Origin: CAXMPK01 sp964195405
Lineage (GTDB): Bacteria; Actinomycetota; Acidimicrobiia; Spongiisociales; ZC4RG35
Direction of reading: 5' to 3'
Assembly (NCBI GenBank): GCA_964195405.1
Contig: CAXMPK010000080.1
Coordinates: 1-15,177 of the forward strand
DNA length: 15,177 bases
Shown in pieces: positions 6,820-14,028 of the stretch. Under the pieces are notes generated by a model. That model was given only the letters and a program-made list of their open reading frames with translations, did no database searches and had not been told where the DNA came from. The first letter of the stretch is position 1. Every line of letters begins with the position of its first letter. The position numbers and the translations under genes were made by a program.

Positions 6820-8259
6820 CTACCAACTTTGGGTGATCGGAGTGCCCTCGGTGTAGCCACTTGACGACTGCAGCCCGATGACGGCTCGTTCGTGAAAGTC
6901 GTCGATGGTCCGTGCTCCGGCATAAGTGAAGGCCGATCGGACACCGGAGACGATTCGATCGACAATGTCTTCGACACTGGGGGCTTCGAGGTCCAAATAC
7001 ATCCGGGACTCCGAAATGCCCTCCTCGAATCTCTCCTTCAACGCTCGCGAGAACGTTGACTCACCGGCGGATCTCTGCTGCACGGCACGCTTGGACGCCA
7101 TCCCGTAGTTTTCCTTGTAGAGACGGCCGTCGGAGTCCCTCAAGGCATCGGCGGCCGATTCGTAGGTGCCGGCAAGCCATGACCCGATCATGACGCTTGA
7201 CGCACCAGCCGCGAGGGCCAAGGCCACGTCACGTGGATGCCGTACTCCCCCATCGGCCCACACATGTTTGCCCCGAGACCGAGCGATCTCAGCACATTCG
7301 AGCACCGCCGAGAACTGAGGTCGTCCGACACCCGTCATCATCCTGGTTGTGCACATTGCGCCAGGTCCAACACCAACCTTGACTATGTCGGCCCCAGCGT
7401 CAATCAGGTCGATCACGCCGGATGCCGTCACGACATTGCCCGCAACGACAGGATGACTGTCCGTGACAGAGCGAACGGCCCTCAGCGCATCGATCATCCG
7501 TTGCTGATGTCCGTGAGCGGTGTCGACCACGATCACGTCGACACCGGATTCGATCAGGCCGGCAGTGGTGGCAGCCACATCCCCACTGACACCCACTGCT
7601 GCCGCGACCAGCAGTCTTCCCGCCGAGTCCAAAGCCGGTTTGTAGAGAGTCGCCCGCAGGGCACCCTTCTCGGTGATGACGCCAATGAGCCGACCGCTGG
7701 CATCGACAACCGGTGCAAGGTGGATTCGTTGCTCGGTGAGCGAGTCATACATCGATTTGGGGTCGAGTGTGGCTTTGATGACGATTGGGTCTGGACTCAT
7801 CACAACCGAGAGAGGTGTGAATCGGTCGACCCGAGCTCCGTCAGTCTCAACGAAGATCCCCACGGGATGATTCGAGTCATTTACGACGATCACTGCGCCG
7901 TGTGCCCTCTTGTGGATCAGATCCATCGCCGCATTCACGGTGTCCGTCGGGCCCAGTGTTATCGCGGTCTCGATCACCAGATCCGCACTCTTGACCGCCC
8001 TGGTCATATCGTCGATGGCTGCAACATCGACGTCCTGGGGAAATACGGCCAGCCCGCCTCGTCGGGCCACAGTCTCTGACATTCGGCGCCCGGCAACTGC
8101 TGTCATATTGGCTACGACTAGAGGGGTCGTGGTTCCGATGCCGTCTGGTGTCGTCAGGTCGACGTCCATTCGGGAGACCACATCAGAGAAAGCCGGCGCC
8201 AGATAGACGTCCGAATAGGTGAGATCGAATGCGGGCTCGAGGCCGTTGAGGAACTTCAT
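6820..8259 (-). CDS. guaB1: GuaB1-type IMPDH/GMP reductase family protein with CBS domains
   Basis: This 479-residue (beta/alpha)8 barrel protein matches actinobacterial GuaB1 in start (MKFLNG, DLTYSDVYLAP), length and end. The catalytic Cys303 is in GVGPGAMCTTRMMTGVGRPQ. VDTAHGHQQ (245-253) and WADGGVRHPRDVALALAAGAS bind the nucleotide. A pair of CBS modules is inserted at about 95-205. GuaB1 is often named inosine-5'-monophosphate dehydrogenase, but the mycobacterial protein has been shown to be a GMP reductase, turning GMP into IMP with NADPH. That activity fits this salvage locus and is the preferred reading. The frame is open further upstream, to 8475, but ATG at 8259 gives the conserved N-terminus and leaves the divergent gene's promoter free. 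A possible -10 lies at 8277-8282. Adenine deaminase follows 9 bp downstream. Confidence 0.9.
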   Translation of the reverse strand: MKFLNGLEPAFDLTYSDVYLAPAFSDVVSRMDVDLTTPDGIGTTTPLVVANMTAVAGRRMSETVARRGGLAVFPQDVDVAAIDDMTRAVKSADLVIETAITLGPTDTVNAAMDLIHKRAHGAVIVVNDSNHPVGIFVETDGARVDRFTPLSVVMSPDPIVIKATLDPKSMYDSLTEQRIHLAPVVDASGRLIGVITEKGALRATLYKPALDSAGRLLVAAAVGVSGDVAATTAGLIESGVDVIVVDTAHGHQQRMIDALRAVRSVTDSHPVVAGNVVTASGVIDLIDAGADIVKVGVGPGAMCTTRMMTGVGRPQFSAVLECAEIARSRGKHVWADGGVRHPRDVALALAAGASSVMIGSWLAGTYESAADALRDSDGRLYKENYGMASKRAVQQRSAGESTFSRALKERFEEGISESRMYLDLEAPSVEDIVDRIVSGVRSAFTYAGARTIDDFHERAVIGLQSSSGYTEGTPITQSW

Positions 8260-8262
8260 GGC

Positions 8263-8291
8263 TTGACCACACGGGAAGACTATCCGGTCAA
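8263..8291. promoter_or_regulatory. TTGACC-N17-GGTCAA inverted repeat in divergent purine promoter
   Basis: TTGACC (8263-8268) and GGTCAA (8286-8291) are perfect inverted arms in the 55-bp gap between guaB1 and the 8-oxoguanine deaminase gene. One arm lies 4 bp before the guaB1 ATG, and the other is just upstream of the -10 at 8302. The arms look like -35 hexamers, but neither has a -10 at 16-19 bp. A regulator binding site controlling both arms is the better reading, though unproven. Confidence 0.4.
8277..8282 (-). promoter_or_regulatory. Possible -10 box (TAGTCT) for guaB1
   Basis: On the minus strand, TAGTCT fits TANNNT and ends 17 bp before the guaB1 ATG, which would leave a leader of about 10 bases with no ribosome site. 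It lies between the two arms of the TTGACC repeat, so a bound regulator would cover it. This is weak evidence. Confidence 0.3.
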
Positions 8292-8301
8292 TCGGACGGC
8301 G

Positions 8302-8307
8302 TAGGCT
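8302..8307 (+). promoter_or_regulatory. Putative -10 box (TAGGCT) for the leaderless deaminase-xdh operon
   Basis: TAGGCT fits TANNNT and ends 7 bp before the GTG at 8315. It would start transcription of the whole four-gene purine oxidation operon at its first codon. There is no ribosome site and no clear -35. Confidence 0.45.
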
Positions 8308-8314
8308 CTGCAAT

Positions 8315-9679
8315 GTGGCCTCGCTTCTAGTCAAACACGCCCGCGTCCTGGCCATGATGGATGACGAGGGAACCGAGACCAGCGATGCCGGGCTTTTCGC
8401 GGTCGACGGATTCATTCGACAAGTGGGACCCACTTCTGATTTGCCGGCAACAGCAGACGAGGTCATCGATGCCACCGATCACGTCGTTGTCCCGGGTCTG
8501 ATCAACACCCATCATCATTTCTATCAAACCTTGACCCGGGCCGTCCCCGGCGCACAGGACACCGGATTGTTCGACTGGCTACGCACGCTCTACCCAATTT
8601 GGGCCCGAATGACGCCTGACGACGTTCAAATCTCAACTCAAACAGCCCTTGCCGAGCTTGCTCTTTCGGGCTGCACCACCTCCTCTGACCATCAGTATCT
8701 CTTCCCCAACGGTTCTGGAGTGTCCGATCAGGTACGGGCAGCGGAAGCCATAGGCATCCGTTTCCATGTCGCAAGGGGGTCAATGAGTCTTGGCGAGTCG
8801 AATGGCGGGCTTCCCCCCGATTCGTTGGTCCAGGATGAGGATGAGATTCTGGAGGACACCGAAAACGTTATTACGACCTTTCACGACCCAAAGCCTGGGG
8901 CGATGATCAGGGTTGTCGTTGCTCCTTGCTCCCCCTTCTCAGTGACAGCCGAACTCCTGAGGGAGTCGGCAGCACAGGCCCGTCGTCACAACGTGCATAT
9001 GCACACCCATGTTGCAGAAACTCTGGACGAAGAAGCGTTTTGTTTCGAGACTTCGGGCAGACGTCCGGTCGAGTTTATGGAGGACCTGGGATGGGCAGGC
9101 GACGACGTCTGGTTTGCCCACGGCGTCTATGTGAGCGACGAAGAGATCAAGAGGATGGCCGCCAATGGGACGGGTGTCGCCCATTGTCCCACGTCAAACA
9201 TGCGTCTCGCCTCAGGTATCGCACCGGTGCGTCAATACCTGGCGTCCGGAGTCCGCCTTGGAATTGGAGTTGACGGCTCGGCCAGCAACGACGGCAACCA
9301 CCTCATCGGCGAGGCTCGCCAGATGATGCTCCTTTCCAGACTCTCCGCGTCACCACCACTTCAGGGTGGAGAGTTGCTCACCGCACGCGACGCATTGCGA
9401 ACGGCGACACGCGGCTCGGCAAGTGTTCTCGGTCGCGACGACATCGGCACCCTCGAGGTGGGCAAATGCGCCGACTTCATCGCCGTCGACCTCAACCGAC
9501 TCGAATACGCCGGGGCATGGCACGACCCGGTAGCGAGTCTCCTGTTTTCATCCCCGACCACAGTCGACATGAACTATGTGCATGGCCGGGCAGTGGTCAA
9601 AGAAAGACAACTCGTGGGAGTGGATCTTCCCCGGATCCTCGAACAACACAATGCCGCGGCCTCCAGGTTGATGAACTGA
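8315..9679 (+). CDS. 8-oxoguanine/guanine deaminase, amidohydrolase family
   Basis: This 454-residue cytosolic zinc amidohydrolase should deaminate an oxidised or normal guanine. Metal ligands are His66 and His68 (NTHHHFYQ), His232 (HTHVAE, with catalytic Glu235), His269 (FAHGV) and Asp320 (GVDGSASND). Strings such as LTRAVPGAQD, LFDWLRTLYPIWARMTP and GCTTSSDHQYLFPNG are typical of the bacterial 8-oxoguanine deaminase subgroup, which yields urate from 8-oxoguanine. Close relatives act on guanine or isocytosine, so the exact substrate is inferred. The GTG start follows a TANNNT box by 7 bp and gives the usual N-terminus. Its stop overlaps the next start as TGATG, placing it first in the operon with the xanthine-dehydrogenase-like subunits. 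It is divergent from guaB1 and adenine deaminase. Confidence 0.87.
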   Translation: MASLLVKHARVLAMMDDEGTETSDAGLFAVDGFIRQVGPTSDLPATADEVIDATDHVVVPGLINTHHHFYQTLTRAVPGAQDTGLFDWLRTLYPIWARMTPDDVQISTQTALAELALSGCTTSSDHQYLFPNGSGVSDQVRAAEAIGIRFHVARGSMSLGESNGGLPPDSLVQDEDEILEDTENVITTFHDPKPGAMIRVVVAPCSPFSVTAELLRESAAQARRHNVHMHTHVAETLDEEAFCFETSGRRPVEFMEDLGWAGDDVWFAHGVYVSDEEIKRMAANGTGVAHCPTSNMRLASGIAPVRQYLASGVRLGIGVDGSASNDGNHLIGEARQMMLLSRLSASPPLQGGELLTARDALRTATRGSASVLGRDDIGTLEVGKCADFIAVDLNRLEYAGAWHDPVASLLFSSPTTVDMNYVHGRAVVKERQLVGVDLPRILEQHNAAASRLMN

Positions 9680-10479
9680 TGAACTTCACGAGGGCAACCA
9701 ACATCGACGAGGCGCTTGCCGCCAAAAACGCTGACACCGATGCTGAGTTTCTCGCCGGCGGTACCGATCTGATGGTCGAGGTGAACCTGGCCCATCATCG
9801 TCCCAAGAGTGTCATCGGAATCGAAAATGTCGCCGAGCTCAAGGAGACGTCAACCAGTCGCATCGGAGCGGGTGTCACTTGGGACCATCTCGAGTCGAGC
9901 TCTCATCAGGCTCTGGCCCATCTTGCCCGCACCGTTGGGTCACCTCAGATCCGGGCCGCCGGCACCATCGGCGGCAACATCGGGACCGCCAGCCCGGCGG
10001 GTGACGGACTGCCGTGGATCGCTGCGATTGACGCCAAAATCGAGGTTGTCTCACAGTCGAGGGGAAAACGTCTAGTCCCGTGGGCTCAGTTCTTCACCGG
10101 CGTCAAACGAACTTCGCTTGGCGCTGACGAGATGGTCACAGCACTGGTACTCCCGGCCGACATGCCACAGATTCAGCACTTCGCAAAGATTGGTGTTCGC
10201 AGCGCGATGGTGATTTCGACGGTGTCTTGTGTGGTTGCTCGGGGAACCGACGGATTCAGGGTCGCTCTCGGATCGGTGGCTCCTACCGTGATTCGCGTTC
10301 CAAGGGCCGAGCAGCTGCTCAACTCGGAAACCAGGCCATCAGAGGCTGCGCTAGACGAATTCGCTGCCACGGTTGCCAAGGAAGTCCAACCGATCACCGA
10401 CCATCGGTCAACGGAGGCCTACCGACGCCATGCTGCCGGTGTCCTTGCCCGTCGACTCGTTGTGAGGTGTCTCAATTGA
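9679..10479 (+). CDS. xdhB: Xanthine dehydrogenase family, FAD-binding subunit
   Basis: This 266-residue subunit of a molybdenum hydroxylase passes electrons from the iron-sulfur subunit to FAD and then to NAD or another acceptor. FAD-binding motifs typical of the family are FLAGGTDLMVE near residues 24-34 and RAAGTIGGNIGTASPAGD at about 92-109. The C-terminal CO-dehydrogenase flavoprotein domain follows. Order and size match the medium subunit of three-gene enzymes such as CoxM or PucC. The ATG at 9679 shares one base with the preceding TGA, and no strong ribosome site is present, so it probably depends on coupling. The family also contains CO, nicotinate and aldehyde enzymes. The purine context points to xanthine or hypoxanthine. 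Confidence 0.88.
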   Translation: MNFTRATNIDEALAAKNADTDAEFLAGGTDLMVEVNLAHHRPKSVIGIENVAELKETSTSRIGAGVTWDHLESSSHQALAHLARTVGSPQIRAAGTIGGNIGTASPAGDGLPWIAAIDAKIEVVSQSRGKRLVPWAQFFTGVKRTSLGADEMVTALVLPADMPQIQHFAKIGVRSAMVISTVSCVVARGTDGFRVALGSVAPTVIRVPRAEQLLNSETRPSEAALDEFAATVAKEVQPITDHRSTEAYRRHAAGVLARRLVVRCLN

Positions 10480-10943
10480 TCGTCACACTCAAGATCAACG
10501 GCAAGGAGAGGTCGGTGTCTGCCGCCGGATGGGAAAGCCTTCTCAACGTGCTTCACGACGACCTCGGCCTGCCTGGTTCCAAAGCTGCGTGTGAACAGGG
10601 CGAGTGTGGGTCTTGCAGCGTCATCCTCGGCGACACGCTGGTGTGTTCTTGCCTCGTGATGGTGGGCAGCTGCGAGGGGGCTGACGTCACCACTGTGGAG
10701 GGTATCGCCGACGGCGATGACCTCCACCCGGTGCAGCAGGCGATGTACGAATCCGCGGGGGTTCAATGCGGGTTCTGCACACCCGGGTTCGTGGTTGCAG
10801 CGAAACATCTCTTCGATCACAACCCGACGCCGTCAGCGATAGACATTACCGAGGCCCTATCGGGGAACATTTGTCGTTGCACCGGATACGGGGCGATCCT
10901 GCGCGGACTCGTGTCGTTGGCCGACGATGGAGAGCGGGAATGA
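10476..10943 (+). CDS. xdhC: Xanthine dehydrogenase family, 2Fe-2S subunit
   Basis: This 155-residue small subunit carries two 2Fe-2S clusters that link the Mo site to FAD. The plant-type ferredoxin cluster is bound by Cys39, Cys44, Cys47 and Cys59 (CEQGECGSC and CSC). The second is bound by Cys98, Cys101, Cys133 and Cys135 (CGFCTPGF and NICRCTGY). All eight ligands are present. The TTG at 10476 is chosen because GAGG lies 8 bases upstream and it overlaps the previous stop as TTGA. An in-frame GTG at 10467 would add three residues but has no ribosome site. The gene symbol follows E. coli usage, where XdhC is the iron-sulfur subunit. It is not the XdhC maturation factor of other bacteria. Confidence 0.9.
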   Translation: MIVTLKINGKERSVSAAGWESLLNVLHDDLGLPGSKAACEQGECGSCSVILGDTLVCSCLVMVGSCEGADVTTVEGIADGDDLHPVQQAMYESAGVQCGFCTPGFVVAAKHLFDHNPTPSAIDITEALSGNICRCTGYGAILRGLVSLADDGERE

Positions 10944-13159
10944 CAACCACCTCGTACCGGGTTGCCGGCCGGGTTGGCGAGAGCGTCCTCAGACCCGACG
11001 GCATCCCAAAGCTCACAGGGAACTTTGCCTACATCTCCGACCTGGTTGCGGATCGAATGCTCTGGGGTGCAACCAGACGTAGTCCCCACGCCCACGCCCG
11101 GATCACCAAACTCGATGTCGCACCTGCCCTAGCCATGGCAGGTGTCGTTGCGGTCATCACCCAGGAAGACGTCCCAGGAAACCCCCGGTTCGGCCAGGTC
11201 GAGCAAGACCAACCAGTTCTTTGCGACGGCATCGCCCGCTACTGGGGCGAGCCGGTGTCAGTTGTCGCCGCCGACGACCCTGAGACTGCCCGTCTCGCTG
11301 CGGCCGCCATCGTTGTCGAGTGGGAACCACTCGAACCACTGTCTGACCCTGAAGTCGCGGTCGAGACAGATGGCAAGGTCATACGCCAAATACGGATCGA
11401 AAGGGGTGACCTCAGCGCGTCAGGCACCGTCGTCGTAGAGGGCACCTATGCAACAGCGACACAAGACCAGGCCCCCCTCGGTCCCGAAGCCGGCTTGGCT
11501 ATACCTGACGGTTCTGGGGGTGTCGACCTATACGCGACCACCCAGTGGGTCCACGTTGATCACAGTCAGATCGTCGACTGTCTGGACGTGACTCCAGACC
11601 AGGTGAGATGTCACCCGGCTGGCATCGGAGGAGCCTTTGGAGCCAGGGAAGATATCTCCCTCCATATTCACCTCTGTCTCCTCGCCGGCTTCACCGGCCG
11701 CCCGGTGAAGATGGTCTACAACCGGACCGAGTCGTTTGTCGGACACGTGAAGCGTCACCCATCGCGGATGGAATATCGCCACGAGAGCGATGAAAACGGC
11801 AAGCTGATCAAAGTCTCGGCGAGGGTACTCCTCGACGGCGGTGCTTACGCCCACACCAGTGAAGCCGTCGTCGCCAACGCAGCGTTCTTCGTCGTTGGGC
11901 CATACAACTGCGCCAACGTCGAAGTCGATGCGATCGTAGTGCGCACCAACAATCCCCCAACCGGTGCCATGCGCGGGTTTGGAGTGGTTCAGACTTGTTT
12001 CGCTCACGAATCTCAAATGGACAAGTTGGCTTCGGCGATAGGAATCGGACCTCTCGACATCCGTCGGATCAACGCATTGGAAGCAGGAGATCCGCTGGCA
12101 ACGACTGGCCAAATCATCGAAGGATCCCTCCCAACCAGTCGGGTTTTGGATGCCCTCGAATCGATCCCAATGCCCGAATTCGAAACGACCGATGACCCTC
12201 GGCTCCTGCCGGGCGGCACCGGGCGCACCACCGAACCTTCTTCGGTCAAGCGGGGCGTCGGCTACGGGTTGAGTCTCAAGAATCTTGCCTTCTCCGAAGC
12301 ATTCGACGACTTTGCCGAGGCCCGAGTATTGCTGACCACGGCCGGGGTCGAGGTCCACACCGCGGCGATGGAAGTCGGTCAGGGATTGGTCACCGTGTGT
12401 CAGCAGATCGCAAGGACTGTCCTGGGTATTGAGAAGGTGGCAGTCGTCTTCGACGACACCTCGAAGATCGGATCCGCCGGCTCGACCTCGGCCTCACGCC
12501 AGACACAAATGACGGGAGGTGCTGTTCATGCCGCAGCCGCTCAACTCCTCCAGAAGATTTTGGACGACCACGACGGTGACGAGTTGCGAGACGATGGGGT
12601 CTATCTCACAGGTCAACTCGTCGCCACAATCGCGGACATCTGCACTGACGGGCCGATCGAGCAATGGGTCCAGTTTTCCCATCCACCTACGGAGGAAGTC
12701 GACAGCAAAGGACAGGGGAACCCCCATGCAGGTTTTGCGGTGGCAGCCCATCGGGCGGTGGTCGAAGTCGACGTTGATCTTGGCTTGGTCCGTGTGGTTC
12801 GAATTGACACCGCCCAGGACGTGGGCAGGGTGCTCAACCCCGACGCTGCGATCGGGCAGATCGAGGGTGGCATCATGCAGGGGGTTGGTCTTGCCGTGAT
12901 GGAAGAAGTGGTCGTTGATGCTGGTGTAATCAAAAACCCCACTTTCACCGACTACCTGCTGCCCACCTTCCTCGACGCACCGTCAATCGAGGCTCGTTTC
13001 ATCGAAGAGCCAGACCACTGGGGCCCCTTTGGAGCCAAGGGAATCGGTGAGCCCCCCACCATCAGCTCCACACCGGCTGTGGTTGCGGCGATCAGGGACG
13101 CCATCGGTAAGGACCTAACCCGCGTCCCGGTCCGACCCCAGGACATCGTCGGGTTATGA
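10940..13159 (+). CDS. xdhA: Xanthine dehydrogenase family, molybdopterin-binding subunit
   Basis: This 739-residue catalytic subunit should hydroxylate hypoxanthine to xanthine and xanthine to urate at a Mo centre. Key sites seen are GIGGAFGARED with Glu237, the substrate-binding AMRGFG with Arg345, the cofactor loop EVGQGLVTV, and GAKGIGEPP with the catalytic base Glu704. These correspond to Glu802, Arg880 and Glu1261 of bovine xanthine oxidase. The AYRCSFR active-site loop of CO dehydrogenase is absent. The GGAFGARED form resembles the PucD group. The ATG at 10940 overlaps the previous stop as ATGA, with GGAGAG upstream. It is the last gene of the operon. The maturation chaperone XdhC and a uricase are not found nearby. 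Substrate assignment rests on context. Confidence 0.9.
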   Translation: MTTTSYRVAGRVGESVLRPDGIPKLTGNFAYISDLVADRMLWGATRRSPHAHARITKLDVAPALAMAGVVAVITQEDVPGNPRFGQVEQDQPVLCDGIARYWGEPVSVVAADDPETARLAAAAIVVEWEPLEPLSDPEVAVETDGKVIRQIRIERGDLSASGTVVVEGTYATATQDQAPLGPEAGLAIPDGSGGVDLYATTQWVHVDHSQIVDCLDVTPDQVRCHPAGIGGAFGAREDISLHIHLCLLAGFTGRPVKMVYNRTESFVGHVKRHPSRMEYRHESDENGKLIKVSARVLLDGGAYAHTSEAVVANAAFFVVGPYNCANVEVDAIVVRTNNPPTGAMRGFGVVQTCFAHESQMDKLASAIGIGPLDIRRINALEAGDPLATTGQIIEGSLPTSRVLDALESIPMPEFETTDDPRLLPGGTGRTTEPSSVKRGVGYGLSLKNLAFSEAFDDFAEARVLLTTAGVEVHTAAMEVGQGLVTVCQQIARTVLGIEKVAVVFDDTSKIGSAGSTSASRQTQMTGGAVHAAAAQLLQKILDDHDGDELRDDGVYLTGQLVATIADICTDGPIEQWVQFSHPPTEEVDSKGQGNPHAGFAVAAHRAVVEVDVDLGLVRVVRIDTAQDVGRVLNPDAAIGQIEGGIMQGVGLAVMEEVVVDAGVIKNPTFTDYLLPTFLDAPSIEARFIEEPDHWGPFGAKGIGEPPTISSTPAVVAAIRDAIGKDLTRVPVRPQDIVGL

Positions 13160-13404
13160 GCCCATCAGCACCAACGCCAGCTAGCCCGATTGAGACAGGT
13201 CTACCCAGTTTGATTGGCTTCAGTCCTGGCTTCATAACCATGGGCACTCACGCCCCGTGACTCGACCTCAGACCATTGACTCTGAGTGGTAGCGCTGCCT
13301 ATAACGCGCCAACGAACCAGAACTCATCGCCTCGGGATGAAGCGTCGCACCGAGCGCAGTAGTGCTGTTCGGCGCTCTTGCGAAGCCGATCGATATCACG
13401 CAGA
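13160..13404. other. Intergenic region after the xdh operon
   Basis: This is a 245-bp gap between the xdhA stop and the stop of the convergent small gene. I see no gene. Weak inverted repeats are GGGC/GCCC at 13242-13255 and CTCAGA/TCTGAG at 13267-13286. Neither is followed by a T-run, so no terminator is called. Confidence 0.4.
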
Positions 13405-13848
13405 TTAGGCGCTATGCCCTGGCCAGATTTGACGCTCGCCGGCCCCGGCGCTCGACGTCCCGTACTCGAAGTCCCGTCGTAGTCGCTTCTTTCTGTACGG
13501 GAGCAGCACAACGATGCTGTGACCTTCGCGGTGTTCCAACTCAACCCGTATGGCGTCAGAATCTGCAAGGCGGACGTCCGACACCAGGGCGGTAGCGCGG
13601 AGAGCGTCTCGTTCAACTTGGAGGCCTTCTACGAGACTGGCGAGCACGGACATGCTCTCCGGTTGCTCACCCTCGTCGGGATCTGCTGCGATCAACTTCG
13701 TCTCCCCGGCAGCCGTGGTGGCCGCGCCGTAAGGGAAGAACTCGCCGTGCTTGGCCAACATCTCTTGTGCGAACGGCAGAGCGGCGTCCAAGAGACCGTC
13801 GAGGTCGTCTTGGGCCAGCTGCGACGCAGAGTCGCGCCAGGAGGGCAT
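13405..13848 (-). CDS. Small conserved-looking protein of unknown function
   Basis: I do not recognise a named family. The 147-residue product is soluble, with no signal peptide or membrane segment. It has an acidic N-terminal helix (DDLDGLLDAALPFAQEMLAKHGEFFPYG), then a middle part with charged loops. The C-terminal half contains LVSDVRLADSDAIRVELEHREG and IVVLLPYRKKRLRR and looks like alternating beta strands. This amphipathic order and acidic/basic balance argue for a real gene, and it resembles actinobacterial hypothetical proteins I recall. The minus-strand frame stays open up to 14025 but there it reads through a tRNA remnant, so an internal ATG is right. 13848 is chosen, and 13857 is also possible. 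No clear ribosome site is seen. It lies beside a decayed tRNA fragment, so it may have arrived by transfer, though nothing proves this. Confidence 0.6.
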   Translation of the reverse strand: MPSWRDSASQLAQDDLDGLLDAALPFAQEMLAKHGEFFPYGAATTAAGETKLIAADPDEGEQPESMSVLASLVEGLQVERDALRATALVSDVRLADSDAIRVELEHREGHSIVVLLPYRKKRLRRDFEYGTSSAGAGERQIWPGHSA

Positions 13849-13983
13849 CGGACACATACTGCCATAGCTCAACAAATCAGACACAGGTGCCGCCGCCGAC
13901 AACCGACGAGTCCTACGCATCGCCAACAATTCCGAGGAGTTCAGAAACAGAGAAAAACCCAGGCCGTGTCTGAGTTTCTCTGC

Positions 13984-14028
13984 TGGTAGCGGGGGCGGGA
14001 TCTGAACCCGCGACCTTCGGGTCACGAG
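13984..14028 (-). pseudogene. Truncated tRNA 3' half (tRNA-Thr(CGT)-like), possible att remnant
   Basis: Read on the minus strand, 14028 to 13984 gives an anticodon-loop-like CTCGTGA, CCCGA (3' side of the anticodon stem), AGGTC variable loop, a perfect T stem GCGGG/CCCGC around loop TTCAGAT, the acceptor strand CCCCGCT, A and CCA. The 5' half is missing. The bases before the loop are TCCCA where TCGGG would be needed, and no D-arm or 5' AGCGGGG follows. T-loop position 58, normally A, is G, which suggests decay. The loop reads CGT at the anticodon place. A break exactly at the anticodon loop is what tyrosine integrases leave at tRNA attachment sites. Confidence 0.6.

Noticed and set aside
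8263..8291. The two TTGACC hexamers as -35 boxes
   Set aside because: At 16-19 bp downstream of each there is no TANNNT. The sequence there is the opposite arm of the repeat, so an operator is the better reading.
8260..8475. N-terminal extension of GuaB1 to 8475
   Set aside because: The extension would overlap the start of the divergent deaminase gene and the promoter. ATG at 8259 gives the exact GuaB1 N-terminus and usual length.
10940..13159. CO dehydrogenase large subunit (CoxL)
   Set aside because: The AYRCSFR active-site loop of form I CO dehydrogenase is absent, and the neighbours are purine enzymes.
13160..13404. Intrinsic terminator after the xdh operon
   Set aside because: The only hairpins are 4-6 bp and none has a T-run after it.
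13405..14025. A 206-residue minus-strand protein starting at 14025
   Set aside because: The first 15 or so residues are a translation of the tRNA remnant, and the next 40 have no protein-like pattern. An internal ATG at 13848 or 13857 is the more likely start.
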